Counted from the stretch's first letter, positions 10,663 through 22,965 are shown. The stretch is DNA of 64,000 bases from Isoetes taiwanensis (GCA_021234155.1 JAJEKV010000013.1:8567193-8631192), one strand, 5' to 3'. A program made the numbers and translations. The notes: generated from the sequence alone by a model not told the origin.

Positions 10663-12699
10663 TTTTTTTTTTTTTTGAAGAACGTGTTTTACTTCATATT
10701 ATACACTCAAAATATTACAAAGTACTTCCAGAAGTAAGAAATGTCCCTGAAGCATCAATCACTTTTAGATGATCACTCCATATTGGAATTTTAATACGAT
10801 CAGGCCAATTGGAGATCTGAAAGCAATTATACAACTTCTTACGAATTTCTTGAAGCACCACCTGAGAAGAAATATTCTTATCATAAAAGACCTTTCTTCG
10901 CCTTCGTTCCCATACACTCCATATTAGCCAAGACTTTGCCATGTGAAATGCAATCCTTTTAGAAGCAGTCCACTGATTTGGATAAATACCCAAAAGAAAG
11001 TGCTGACTATCCAAAGCTCCAAAAAGAGAATGCAGCCAGGACCTAAGACTACTCAGCTCTGCACACAAATATAAACAGTGCTCCAATGTTTCAATGCACC
11101 GCTCACACATTGGGCAAAGTGGGCTTACTCCCGGCTTAAAGCGATGAACCATCTCATTAACTCTCAAAGAGCGATGAATCACCTGCCAAAGTAGAACATT
11201 TACCTTTTGAGGATTATATTTAGACCAAACAAGGTTCCAGATGGATTGCCATTGAGAAGGCAAAGTCTGTAAGTGCCATTTTTGAGAAGGTGATAAAGTA
11301 TTTGAGGAGGTAAGCAATCTGTAGCATGAACTTACTAGCTTCTTGCCTTCTTTAATACCTTGAACAAAGTTCCAGCATCTCTTGTTACCCACCTTCTGAA
11401 TTAGAGGGAGAGCACTTGCTACATAAGCCCATATACTGATATCTTTATCCAACAACCCATATGTCTCCTGAAACCATTGCCAAGGAGCAATGTCAATACC
11501 AAAATAGAAATAATGCCTGCTCTCCTCCGCCTCGCTTGGGAATGCGCATGCATAAATTCTACAATTGGGTGTAGTTGTCCATGAGTATACAAAGGCAACC
11601 ACAGAAAGGGGGAAGATGCCTGGAGACAAGCTTCCCAATCAAATGTAATCACCTGCTGGACTACCTTCCAGGCCCGAAGCAAGCCTTTCAGTACGGGAGA
11701 GGCATGTGAAGAAGCTTTCAATGGATATAACAATGCCCAAGGGAGCTCAATTCTCACACCTCGCTTATGAAAAACCATACACTTCTTTACTGATTGTTTA
11801 AGTAACTTCATGCCTGGTGATGCACAATCATCTTTCAACAAACTGAACAATAGCTTAGAAGCTAAGACCTTACCCTGTAAAGAAAGATCCAACATACCAA
11901 GTCCTCCTTGTTGTTTAAACAACATACATTTCTTCCACGCCACCTTCACAGTGCCACCTTGATCGATACACCAGACAAAATCTCTTACAATCTTTTTTAT
12001 CTCTGCAAACTTAGAAACTGGAGCCAATAGAACCGAAACCAAATAAATATGCGTATTGTTCAATAATGACTTAGCTACTTGAATTCTACCTGCCAAGGAT
12101 AACTTTGAACCTCTCCATCAAATCAGTTGCCTTTGTAAATTTAAGATAATTTCATCCCATGCGTCATTCATGTCAATATCTAAACCAAAGGGGACTCCTA
12201 GAAGCTTTGTCTTTGCAGATGGTACAACAACCTTCCAGGCATACTCATATAAAAAATGCGGAACTGCTTCCTTCCCCACCCATAAAGCACTACACTTAGC
12301 CCAATTAAGGAGACAGCCAGATGCAATTGAAAATATATCCAAAATCTTTTTGATTATCTGCACATTATTCTCTTCACCATCCACTAGCAAGAAGGTATCG
12401 TCTGCAAACTGATTAACCAAAACCTGTTCACCTTCCTCCAATAATAATCCCTTTACCAAACCATCCTTTTCAGCCTGATGCAATAGTTGCGAAAGTCCTT
12501 CTGCCACTATAGTAAACAAAAAAGAAGCTAAAGGGCAACCTCGCCTTATTCCACGTTCAATTGAAAAAAGCACCAATGGTTCTCCATGATACAGTACTAC
12601 CCCCTTAGCAGAAATCAACATTTTTTGCATCATAGATCGGAAACCAGACCCAAATCCCAATTTCAAAAGCATGGCATCCAAGAAAAACAACAAAAACAT
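10663..12699 (-). mobile_element. 5'-truncated L1-type LINE
   Basis: On the minus strand the element runs from within the reverse transcriptase to a poly(A) tail, seen as poly(T) at 10663-10676 on the plus strand. Only the C-terminal half of ORF2 is present, with no endonuclease and no ORF1, as expected of target-primed insertion that stopped early. A target duplication is not obvious. Its ORF2 aligns in order with that of the longer LINE at 22841-28643 (for example GRIQVAKSLLNNTHIY here and GRITVAKCVLSNTHVY there). Confidence 0.88.
10715..12699 (-). pseudogene. LINE ORF2 remnant: reverse transcriptase and zf-RVT
   Basis: Conceptual translation starts in the RT palm (LLKLGFGSGFRSMMQKML, then RRGCPLASFLF). 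The catalytic box reads FADD, with codons at 12397-12408. The C-terminal zinc-binding region has CPMC (11105-11116) and LEHCLYLC, as in zf-RVT of plant LINEs. The frame is interrupted by a TGA at about 12118, where the sister LINE has tryptophan. It shifts again around 11540-11600, where two overlapping frames split one protein. The enzyme would have copied LINE RNA at a nicked target, but this copy is dead. Confidence 0.85.
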
Positions 12700-14861
12700 T
12701 TAACCTATCCAGTTGTGACTAGCATGATAAGCATATATAAGTATATTGTTTAAAAATGACGATCACTAAAGTATACCTGCAACCTTATGCCCATCCATTG
12801 AGATGCTCCAAAATAATTACACTTGTCACCAACAAAGCGTATATCTTACATGTTCTCATTAACAATTCATTGGGAGCATTCCTTTTTTTTTCAAATTATG
12901 ACGAAGCGAAATATGTGAGACAATACTTCATACTAGAGGCGAAATTGAGGTGGATGAAATACTTGGTAGGCACACTATCTGATAGAACGAAATCACTCTC
13001 TCTAGATGGCGCCAAAGCTAGGATGACCTAGAAAATTTCACGACGTGGTTGCTCGCCAAAAGTTTAGTCAGTCATTGTTGCCCGTCCAAAATTGGGGTGA
13101 TAGGCTGGGTGTCCAAAATGTTTGACTTTCATTGACTTTTTTTAGCAGGATTGCCTAAAACGAGGTGTATACTTTGCTACAATTCTAGGGTGTCCACGTG
13201 TTATGCCATGTAAGCCAAAATCGTTTCAAGCCATGGATCTTCTAAATTTTCTGCATCCAACGGCCAGGAAAATTAGAAAAAACCAAGAAAATTATTTTCG
13301 AGCATCTCGAACTTGCAAGCCAGGCTCTTTTAGCTTTTCATAAATGTGGAGATAACTTTTAGAAAATTAGAAAATAAAGAAATCCTTAGTATGTCGGCTT
13401 CCTTCTCTTCATGGTTGCATCCTTCATCACTGGATGAAGTAGGTTCTCCCATCCTCAGTGCTCAAGCGATCCGTAGTAAGCTTCATTTATAGGCAAGAGC
13501 TAGCAATGCTCAAATGGCAGAAGCATGGAGCGTTACAAGATCCTTTGGGTGGAATACATGCCTCCACAAATCAGGTTGAAATTTTTTCCAGAGGTAAATA
13601 TGGGATATTGGGATCTGTGAAACGATGTGGGCATGCACTCCTCGATTTCAGGTAATGGAAAACATTAGGAAGGAATTGGTTGATCACATTTCTTAATTAC
13701 TTGAGCATGATAGGTGGCAGCTGTAGAACCTTGCAATGCTAGGACATGGCTCATTGATGAGGTAAGCTAACCATCTTTGTATTCTACATTTAGTTGCCAT
13801 GGTAATTTTAGTCATCATGAACTTCGTCATCCAAGCATTCAAGAGTTTTACCATGCATTTTACAGATCGGTTTATGTTACCTGGATTGTTTGACTTTGCA
13901 GAGGCACCGGTTGGACTATTCCTTCTGCATTTGTTTAAGTACTTTAGAAAACAAACTCTGATATTTGGTAGACAATGCCTGCAAGAAAAGATATTCCATA
14001 TATGTACAATCTTGATGTTTTCCTCCTGGTAGTCTCTTTTGAAGCTCCTTACCACCAGATTCTGTTGATTTCATGTTGCCAGTTCCTTGATGGCAAACCA
14101 TGCCAAACGAGAAACCAGATTGAAGATTTAAATCCTTTTACGATGAATAATGCTCTGCATTATTCTGTACAGATGTATTATCTTGTGTTCCTTCCTTTAA
14201 AGCACTGCATTGTTCCTATTCTGTAACTCCAATGATTTGTCACATTTCAAACTCATACAATCTTTAGTGGCAGTGTTTGACTCTTTTTGCAAAGTTAGCG
14301 GGAGAATCAAAGTTGTAGCAGATGCATCATCACTATCACCAACTATATTTTACTTTTTGATTTGGCATCTTCCTCAGCAATCTCCAAAAGCTCCTTATAA
14401 GCATGTCACTTTTGACATAACATGTATTGCCATTCTGGCAGGTCTTATGAGTGTGGCAACAGTAAGTTTATCCAATGTGAAAGTTTGTAGCATGGAAGAT
14501 AGTTGATGGAATTGCAAAACAAGATCTTTCAGCCTCATGTACTACTATGATTGCACCACTGGACCCAGATCATGTCTATTTTGTTAGCTATTTTGTTCGC
14601 ATTGACATTGTGTGTATACTCAAAACAGACTTGATGGCGATATGTTGAGCACTCACGAGTATAGAAAACTATGTAATAAGACTATGCTGCACTCTTATGT
14701 CCTTGAATGCCATGATTATGTTATCTGTTATGCAATTTGTTGAGACCCATCACTTCCAATAAATTTGGATTCATTATTTGCTAATCTATAATAAGTGTAA
14801 GACCACAACTTTGAGGAACTATGGATCCATTTTGATAATCACTAGTATTTCCAGTAGGCCA

Positions 14862-14890
14862 GTTGGCCTCCGTGGACGTTAAAATATACT
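14862..14890 (-). repeat. GTCCACGGAGACC repeat, short copy B
   Basis: Minus strand reads AACGTCCACGGAGGCCAACTGGCC, the core of the family seen at 31925-32100, without the longer downstream part. Short match, so moderate confidence. Confidence 0.45.
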
Positions 14891-15103
14891 TCCTTCCTTT
14901 AACATCTCGCAATATGTTCCTAGGTTGCATTGTCGTATTGGTGAGAGACTACTTCAGTATTAATGTGCAATAATAAACAGTTCATAAAATTGGGCAACAA
15001 CTTTTAGAAAATCGACATTAAGCAAAAAGGACTAAATGGTGTAATTGTCTGAAAACTTTCTCCCTTTCTATCTATTCTATAACAATGTACTTATATAGAA
15101 TGG

Positions 15104-15172
15104 GACCTATAGACCGCCTGGTCTCTGTGGACGATAAAAATCATTCAATACAACTCAGTTCATAGATGATTT
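15104..15172 (-). repeat. GTCCACGGAGACC repeat, short copy C
   Basis: Minus strand reads GAACTGAGTTGTATTGAATG, then TTTTTATCGTCCACAGAGACC and GGTCCCA in the family order. The (T)GAATTGAAT-like lead and the core are both present, which supports the match. Confidence 0.5.
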
Positions 15173-16084
15173 CCTACACAAATACACATGGTGTAACAAA
15201 CAACAAGCGTGAGACTACAGATTATGGCTATAATGGGTTCTTTTCCTACACAAATACTAACAAACCACATGCATATCTCACCCTTTAGAAAAGAACTCCA
15301 AGTTGGGCAATGAAACAATTTTTTCTATGGATTTGGATAGCTTGTGGTGTTATGACTTCTTATGCATCCTTATTTCTTCAATGGAGACTTTGTAGCTCGT
15401 GAACCTCTTTCTAGGGAAGTTATTTTGACACTCTTAACATAGCCTATGGAAGTCAAATTAACACTCTCAGCATTCAAATGTCTTTATCCTTTAGGTAGTG
15501 TTGCTTGACAGTGTGCTCTTTCAACACTAGTGAATATACTCAGTGTTATTTTGGTGTTCCTAGGCTTGTACTTATCAAGAGGTGATACATAAAGCTCTCG
15601 TGATTCCATCATTTGCAGTATGTATAACGAACCCATGGAGACCGCTTGAGTGGATCTTGGTGTCGTGTTCCCGAGACACCGGCATAAATGGGTACAAGCG
15701 ACTACTCGTAAAATGTCTAGACGGTTTTTCAGTTGGTTAAGGGTATGTCGGTTAGGAACATTGCATTTGGTAATGAACAATTGATGCCTTGAGAATCTTC
15801 TCCGATGATACTGGATTTGGAACGGCTTGCTTTTTGTTGGTTATATTTGCTCTTGTCTTATTTGTGTCATTTTTCCATTGTCTTGTTAACTTATTTAAGT
15901 GTAAATGAATATACAAGGAGTCCAAGGGGAAAACATGGAAGTATCAAGGGGCTTGGATATAGCAAGGACCCTTTGCCGAGAAAATACAAGCGAAGTTGCA
16001 AGAGATTTGGGTAAAACACAGAGGACGAAAATATGTAAGAAGTTGAATTGCTTTGAATAACACGTAATAAAGAATAATCCTATT

Positions 16085-16245
16085 GTTTAAGTTTGGATTT
16101 TCCGGCCTGATAGAAATTTTTTTTGGTTTTTTTTTAAGTCGATTTCTTAAGATTATTAATGTTTTTGGATGCCGTCAAATATTTCCGGCTTTCCAAAAAT
16201 CGGGACTTTTTTTTATGATTTCGACTTCTTTTCTCCTTCTGGGCA
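16085..16245 (+). repeat. Dispersed repeat shared with 63662-63800
   Basis: GGATTTTCC, a T-rich block, ATTTCTTAAG, then TTTCCAAAAATCGGGA and TATGATTTC occur in the same order at 63662-63800. The ORF at 16083-16454 (F-rich) is a by-product of this T-rich sequence. Confidence 0.55.
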
Positions 16246-16897
16246 GACCCAGCATGCTGCATCGTGGCGTGCATGCCGGATTTGTTGAATCGGGCAAATG
16301 GATTGCGCTTATGCTAGGTGTTTATGCATCCATGGCTTTCAACAGGATTTTGGGTCACGCCGTTTTGCTCGATTTCCAACAGGTAACATCTTTCTTCTCG
16401 GATTTTCACTCTTCCGCCACCAAAATGTTTGCATCCACCTTCTCTTCTCACTAGACTAGACTAAATGCTCCTCCGTTTTTTTTCCAGATATTCGTGACCA
16501 GCAGATGATGTACATTTTCGTGCAACATCTGTTCGTACATTTTCATTTTCGTGTATATTTTCATTGTGAAATGGATAGATCCACCTTCATCTTGCAATTC
16601 CGGACGCACTGCAAAGACGACCAATATTAAGTATGATTTCGAGTACGGCATTTTGGGGCTCGAAATCTATCTCATTTCGTTTTGGCAGTTTCATCCGGCC
16701 TTCCTCCATGATTGCAGTTTCCTGATTTCAAGCCTCCACTTGATGGCAATCACAGGAACTTCTTTCGTGATCTGTGCTTGGAGCTTCAAAACTTGGTTAT
16801 GACAATGTATGCTACAGAGCTATAGGTGCATCTATTCTTTATCAATCTAATCTCTTTCTGTTTTATCTACTATTATGATCCTATCTGTATATTTCAG

Positions 16898-17013
16898 GAA
16901 ATTAGAAGCAAGAAAAATGGCTTTTATGGCGCCATGGAAGCTCATGTGGAAAGAGCTACTTCTGTTTGCCTGATTGGGTCACTGTTTCTTATGAGGAGCA
17001 TGAAGCAGTATCC
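16898..17013 (+). CDS. Candidate isolated exon, function unknown
   Basis: The stretch begins after TATATTTCAG, a good acceptor, and ends before GTGAGC, a good donor at 17014. Between them one frame is open and reads like protein (GFYGAMEAHVERATSVCLIG, then SLFLMRSMKQYPG). No neighbouring exon was recognised and no family matches. It may be an exon of a lost gene, part of a non-coding transcript, or chance. Confidence 0.22.
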
Positions 17014-19209
17014 AGGTGAGCCAAGAAGAAAATTCAAAGTTTCATGATTTGAGGCCTAGATAATCAGGTTCTAAGGTTTTCTTGTTGGGCTTGGAGGTAT
17101 GTACTACCTAAGTTATGCCAAGTTATGCTGTCATAAGATCCCCAGTTTGTTAAAAGTATTTTAAAGAATAATGTCATAATGTCATGTGATCCTTTGTGTG
17201 TCAATTCCTTAGTATAGTTTTTATTTAAACCTGAACGATTTAGAGTTGTAGACTGTCTTCTTTAAGTTGCACATTATGAGATTGTTGTTATGTAATATTA
17301 CTTTGTTTCATTTTCCATTGTTGCTTGAAGCACTTATAATTGAGGTTTTGAAGGATTCCATCCCAAAGACATCCAAACGTGCTCATGTGCCAAATTGTCA
17401 TCTCTTTTGTTCATGGGCCTGCAAAATATGAAATACGCATGATCTCATGGGTTCTCCATTTTTTCAGATATGATGTACACATACTTTGCGATGCATAATT
17501 CCCATTGCATGTCATAATTTGCAGTCGTAGGAGGCTCGGGGCGACGTGGTAGCATTTGTGAAGCTAGATGGATTTGTTTCTGCGCAATATATTCATCACT
17601 AAATTGTAAGTTGAATTCTTTAACCGCAATTATGATGTGGTCTTTACCAACATTAACCTATGGTATCATTCACGGGAGACTTTTGCTAAAATGAGACTTA
17701 CTCAAGAAGCAATGCGGTTTATGTTTGAAACTAATTCAATTCTCCTAAGGTGAGGGATCATGAATGTTTTCATAACTTGCCTTTATATACGCACATCCAT
17801 CCATAGTGTCGTTTGCTCAATCAAATGTATTGCATGCGCATACATCCATCCATAGTGTCGTTTGCTCAAGTGAATGTATTGCATCACGAAACTTCAAGTC
17901 GATAGAGCGAACTCTTATTGTTGGTAAAGGTTCTAGATTCTCTTTAGATTTGTTCTCGTATATTCTTTGACTACCATTTAGTGTATTTGTTCAAACATTT
18001 ACTCCGATATAAGCTCCTGTTGCCAAATTCATCCCTATATTTGCATTCTACCAAAGCTACTTACCTACTTCTATAACCCTTTTTGTTGCCCGACACACCG
18101 ATTTGCCACTACACGAGCTGGTTCAGATGCAATTTCCATATGAAAAATTTATCCTTTTTTTCCTAAGCTTTCTATCATGTCATATCTCATTTGGGCAATA
18201 GCGGCAAAGTATAAAGCATGTGCTTGAAATAAAAGCTTTCAAGTTCCATCCCGCTAGCTTAGTGGATTGAGTTCCATCTAATTTTGCTTTTGCATCTTTG
18301 CAAGTAAGCTTTAAGTATTAGTCTCAAAGCATATTATTGTAGGCCCTCGGACGTTTTGCGGAGAGTATATACCGCTTAGAATATGCGGTTTGTTGTAAGA
18401 AGCATGTACATTCCCTATTTCATTTGTGCTTCCATTTTAAATTGCTTTTAGGTTTATATAATTGTGACATGGTCCTATTGGGCAATCGATATTTACCCGG
18501 GGATGGCCTTGCCATCTACAACCATTAGTGAGTTGCATTTGTGAGTCTTGATGTTCCAGTTCCATTGTACAGTTTGCAGCATAGATTGTGGTGGAATAAA
18601 GTCATGGGTGTTTTGGAACATGTGTCTGCCCAGCCAGTCCATTTGAAACTTCACAACACTTAATTTTTCATTCATTTGCTAATACAGCATAGTTGCAACG
18701 ATCAGCTACTCTCTATATCATGTAGTGTTGATCCAACGAAGATCTCAGGTATTCCATCCATAGCATATCCAACACTAGCTCTTATACAATCTCCTCCTAG
18801 ATTAGGTTGATTCTATTAGTCTGTAGATCATATAACTTCATGCATGCCACATTGTAAATTAGGTACCCCAGTTGTTGTAAGTCTACACTTCCAAAATTTT
18901 GCTCTATTTTGGGTGTCGCCGCAGATACAAAATTCGAGCTACAGCCATACCCAAAGACCATAGGCTTTGGATCAGCTACTTTTGGTTTCTCCAGGATATG
19001 CAATTCTTTCTTTTTAAGTAGGAGATATGGTCACTCATATAGAACCACCGCTTTGTATGGTTTATTGATTTCACTCCGACTTTTAGTGTTCGATCTGAAA
19101 GCGGTTTTTAAGATTTGCTTAATAGATAGTGAAATGACTCTGAAAAGCCAGTTCCTTATATATGCAGGCTTTGGCTGTATGGTATTCTGTGTGATATTCC
19201 AACAAGCTC
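17014..19209. other. Unassigned region with a 49-bp tandem duplication
   Basis: ACATCCATCCATAGTGTCGT starts copies at 17793 and 17842, period 49 bp, ending near 17884. Nothing else gene-like was recognised. The small ORFs at 18493-19264 lie on both strands over the same DNA without motifs. Confidence 0.5.
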
Positions 19210-19367
19210 TGAATATGTAGCATAATAACATGGGGTTTTCTTTGTGTTTTTGTACGCTTTTCACTAAGGTTTTCCTATGATTTCATGATGTATTCAAATG
19301 GATGTACTAATGCGTACATCTAGAGTGCACCATTTCTGAGCCATTGATTTTAGCCTTTTTTTTTTCA

Positions 19368-19540
19368 ATGGTCAACAACCAATGGCTCACAACAAAAGTC
19401 CCTTTTTTGTGTGTGTGGTGCATAATGGTCAACAACCAATGGCTCACAACAAAAGCCCTTTTTTTGTGCGTGTGGTGCATAATGGTCAACAACCAATGGC
19501 TCACAACAAAAGCCCTCTTTTTGTGTGTGTGGTGCATAAT
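19368..19540. repeat. Tandem repeat, three copies of 57 bp
   Basis: ATGGTCAACAACCAATGGCT begins copies at 19368, 19425 and 19482. All frames stay open because 57 is a multiple of three, so the ORFs here (for example MHHTHKKRAFVVSHWLLTI repeated) are artefacts of the array. Confidence 0.9.
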
Positions 19541-19739
19541 GGGCACATGACATTTCTTATTATAACTTTTGATCCAGAACTCTGTTTCAGATGATTTTTA
19601 TTGCGTTGGAAAGCTCTCTCCGAGATCTTTTTGATAGTGTATGATATGGATATGTTTGGTTAAGTTATCTATGCTAAAACAGCAATTTTTCGGCCGGGTT
19701 TGGTAGGCTTTCACATCCTACCAGCTGATTAATACAGGA

Positions 19740-20072
19740 TTGCGCTATTGGATATTGTTTTATGGCTCATTCCGAATGAAGCTTGCAAAAAATTACCATG
19801 CATTTTTAGATTTTGAGGCCGTTATTAAGCAAATTCCAAGGCTTCTAGATCCTTGTGCTAACAAGCGAAAAAGTTTCCACTTTGGTTTCTCACCACAAGA
19901 ATCCATGGAGGCCAAAGGTTCTTTGTTAAATTCGGTTGAAAAATGTTTTGCGTATGGGTGTTGCAAACTTTATGACTTTCAGAATAATGGGATCAATCTG
20001 CTCTATCTTTATGGTAACTTTTACTTATGTTCTATTTGTTTTATTGTGATAAAATTCAAAAGCTACAGGTGA
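19740..20072 (+). other. Coding-like fragment in right arm, open
   Basis: A 110-codon plus frame reads [40 protein letters not shown] and KCFAYGCCKLYDFQNN. The same peptide is recognisable in the left arm, where it is frameshifted. A GGTAAC near 20020 and CTACAGGTG near 20066 look like intron borders, so this may be a transduplicated host exon. Family unknown. Confidence 0.35.
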
Positions 20073-20413
20073 TGAAAGGCTCAAATGAATTCTAGTTTTT
20101 TTTCTGGTTTGAATTCTAAAATTTTTGTCACGGGGGGGTGGAGGGGGGGGGGGGTGACGTCCCTAAGGCCCCGAAGGGGCCAAAAAATTTTTTTTGCGAC
20201 ACAAACCATTAACATCCAACATATAAAAATTAAATCCCCCAACACATAACAACCAACTCATAACAACCATTGACATTAACAACCAACACATAACTACCAT
20301 TGACATTAATTAACACAACCATTGGGTCCAACACATTTAAATTAAAATCCCCCTTAAACCCCCTTTGGTTTGGGTGCATATTCACACGGGGGGTGACGTA
20401 GGGCAACGAGAGC

Positions 20414-22558
20414 TGTTGGATAGGCATTGTGTAGAGAAGCTTTTAATTGCTTGTGGATTAAGAAAACATGGATTCTATGTGACACAGACTTGGCCCTTGA
20501 GTAGAAATGATGTTCGAGTATTGAAACCCATTTCCAGCAGATATTTTCGTTATCTAGAGAATGTCATGAGAATGTGAAGTTGTTCTTTAGCAGACCCAAA
20601 GCTTATTAGTTCAAACTATAATCTATCTGAAGACTAAAATTTTTAGAAAGCAAAAGCAAAGGTGCATTGTCTTATTCTTTCTGGTGGCCAATGAAGATGT
20701 CTTATGGACATATAATAGCCCTAGCAATTATAAGCTCCTGTAACTCTCAAATTTAAGTACGTAAAGTCGTGTCCATTGGTCTTTTGTCATGTTTTTGCTT
20801 CTACTCTCTGTTGTTATGTTGTCCTTTGGGGTAATTGCTCTAATGCTTTTCCGCGTACTTGCTTCTTGGTATTCTTTTTGGAGAACAACTATTAATTTTT
20901 GCATGTACAACATTTCCTGCTGGGTGGCATTGCTTGGCGATCTAGACATGATCTAGACATGCAGCTAGGCTTAGGAATGGATTTAAACTCCAATGTATAG
21001 ATCAGAGTTTATGATTTCTCTGCTTCAAGGGAAAATAATCATTTCGCGGAAGCTGCTATTAAACCAGCGCAAGGTAAGCTTTATTTCATGGAGGGGCCCA
21101 TTTGTTTTACATCCTTTTGCTTGGCGACCTCTACAGGTAAATGGATTCCACCATCTCAGTTGCAACTTTAGTTTAGATCACCCGTTGTAAAATTCATTTC
21201 GCAAATGTAGGACTTTGCTTAGTTTGAAGCATGGGGATATGCAGAATGTACGGCTGCTAACTTTAGAATGTACGACTGCTAACTTTGTTCGTCCTTACGC
21301 TATTGTCATTTTGAAATATCCTTGATATGAAGATGGAATATATTACATGGTATCACTCATATTATATACGAAGGCAAACATATTACATTTTGGACTTATG
21401 ATATCCATTATTGAATGTGCCATGTTGCAATGGACTAAATGGTAATACATCAACTACATTTATCTGTGCATGTTTCATTTTGATGTAGGCATATTGATGG
21501 GCACCCTAAATAAATTCCAAATAATTTATATCTGGGTCTTTGATAGTTTCGGAAATGCATATCATGCTTTGTGAGATTCCATCCTCTTGCTGTTAATATT
21601 TGACTGTTGCCAAGCAAGTGTGTCGTGGTAAACGTTTGGATGATTGGATGCCTCATTGCTCAAAGGAAACAAAGGAGTCTGAATAACTTCTAGATAAGTT
21701 ATAGCCATATATGTCGTGTCATTCCAGGATTTAACTAAAACCTGAGCGACATGTTGTGGAGGTTATTGATGTTGCATTTTATAAATGTTTTAGCTTTTAT
21801 TCGAAAAACATCTCAACATTTCATCAACATTTTATTTCCTAAATGATATGCCTCACAAGGTTTATGCACACTTGGTTATTCTTGAGTTTGATTCTTATAT
21901 GTTTCGAGCATTTGCAAGCAACTATTTCTCATATGTCTGTAGACACACCGATTCCATTGCATGTTTAAGGCATTTGCAAGCAACTATTTGATATGTGTCC
22001 CTCTATATGCTAATTTCAAATTTATATAGGAGTCATACAGTTGCACCTTCATTACATACAAGCCATTCACTATATGGTAGGGCTCAAAGTCTTACACGCA
22101 TGAACTTGCACTTCTTGAACTATAATAGAGACCAATGCCTTTCTTAATTGAATCGCTACAATTTTGCTACCGAATTTTGAGGGCTAAAAGCCACTTGCTT
22201 TACCACGTCATCCTAGATTAATTTCTACAGTTTTGTTGCAATTCTCTATCATGTTTTCCATCATTGTAAGAGTACGCTAGAGAATATTAAGGGCCGAAAG
22301 CCATTTGTTTTACCATGTCCATCCTAGATCCATCATTGTAAGAGTATGTACGACACATTGTCAGAGATCCATTCTAAAGGCATCTTTTTGGGCATTTCTA
22401 TTGTACACTAAATCAACACAAAACATGCAATAATGCCCCTCGCATCCACATTCACATTCTTACCTTTCTTCCTATTTAGAATCATGTCAAATGCAAAAAT
22501 TACCACATTTTTTCTTCTAGCCAACAATAAAACCACCAACCTTTCAAATTGTAGAAAA
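20414..22558. other. Unassigned region with short tandem repeats
   Basis: GCATTTGCAAGCAACTATTT occurs near 21908 and again near 21969. A longer imperfect repeat of about 115 bp spans about 22171-22350 (GGGCYRAAAGCCAYTTG and CATCATTGTAAGAGTA blocks). No gene recognised. Just outside the right arm, about 20407-20577 has an open frame (HCVEKLLIACGLRKHGFYVT) with no known family. Confidence 0.4.
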
Positions 22559-22586
22559 GCCCGGCAACGCCGGGCACCATAACTAG
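22559..22586 (+). mobile_element. Helitron 3' terminus (perfect hairpin plus CTAG)
   Basis: GCCCGGCAACGCCGGGC at 22559-22575 is a perfect 7-bp stem with an AAC loop. CTAG follows at 22583-22586 and the next base is T. This is a textbook Helitron 3' end. The 5' end is not certain; TCTATAATAAGTG after A near 14784 is one candidate. No helicase ORF is present. Confidence 0.72.
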
Positions 22587-22824
22587 TATGTAATTAAGAC
22601 TAAGAAGTCTAAAGGATTTGAAAGTTGGTATTTCTTGGCTCATGGAGATGGAACTCATATTAACTGTGTCAAATTGATTGTTAGCTAAGGAATTGAGTTT
22701 TTATTATGAAATAATAGGTAAGGGATCTAATATCAATATTGGCATGAGATTGAATCTAGACAAGTTCTAAGATTGAGACGAGTCCACAAAGGAACAAAGA
22801 GCCATGAGAAACTTGGAGCTTTTG

Positions 22825-22840
22825 AATATGACATGGAGCA
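22825..22840. repeat. LINE target-site duplication, left copy
   Basis: AATATGACATGGAGCA, identical to 28644-28659, directly next to the poly(T) of the LINE. Confidence 0.93.
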
Positions 22841-22965
22841 TTTTTTTTTTTTTTTTTGAAGGACGTCAAGCTTTATTCACCAACTAGAAACCAGAGCAAC
22901 ATAAATGCAAAGACAGGATTATAACCCCAGTGGACAAACCGATCCAACTGAGCACAACCACCTGC

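Larger units (their letters stand above)
12700..16080. other. Unassigned region with fragments of dispersed repeats
   Basis: No gene supported. About 13165-13240 is related to 49455-49530 (shared TGTCCACGT, then GCCAAAAT or GCCAAATT, then GAGCCAT-like blocks). Two short pieces of the GTCCACGGAGACC repeat lie near 14862-14890 and 15104-15170, on the minus strand. ORFs up to 120 codons (13693-14055 minus, 14210-14506 plus) show no motif. Confidence 0.4.
19210..20413 (-). repeat. Right arm of the 1.2-kb inverted repeat pair
   Basis: Reverse complement of 6712-7918. Outer end is CGAGAGC at 20407-20413; inner end is TGAATATGTAGCAT at 19210. A G-run near 20133-20154 is longer than its counterpart. 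No flanking direct duplication was found for the pair as one element (TATGAGG on the left, TGTTGGA on the right), nor for each arm alone. Confidence 0.85.

Noticed and set aside
16083-16454. 123-codon hydrophobic ORF
   Set aside because: The F-rich part comes from the T-rich repeat also present at 63.7 kb. The rest has no motif.
19307-19594. Overlapping ORFs with repeated MHHTHKKRAFVVSHWLLTI
   Set aside because: Artefact of a 57-bp tandem repeat, whose length keeps frames open on both strands.
6712-20413. The inverted arms as confirmed terminal repeats of one giant transposon
   Set aside because: No target duplication flanks the pair and no transposase is visible between the arms, so it is kept as a hypothesis only.
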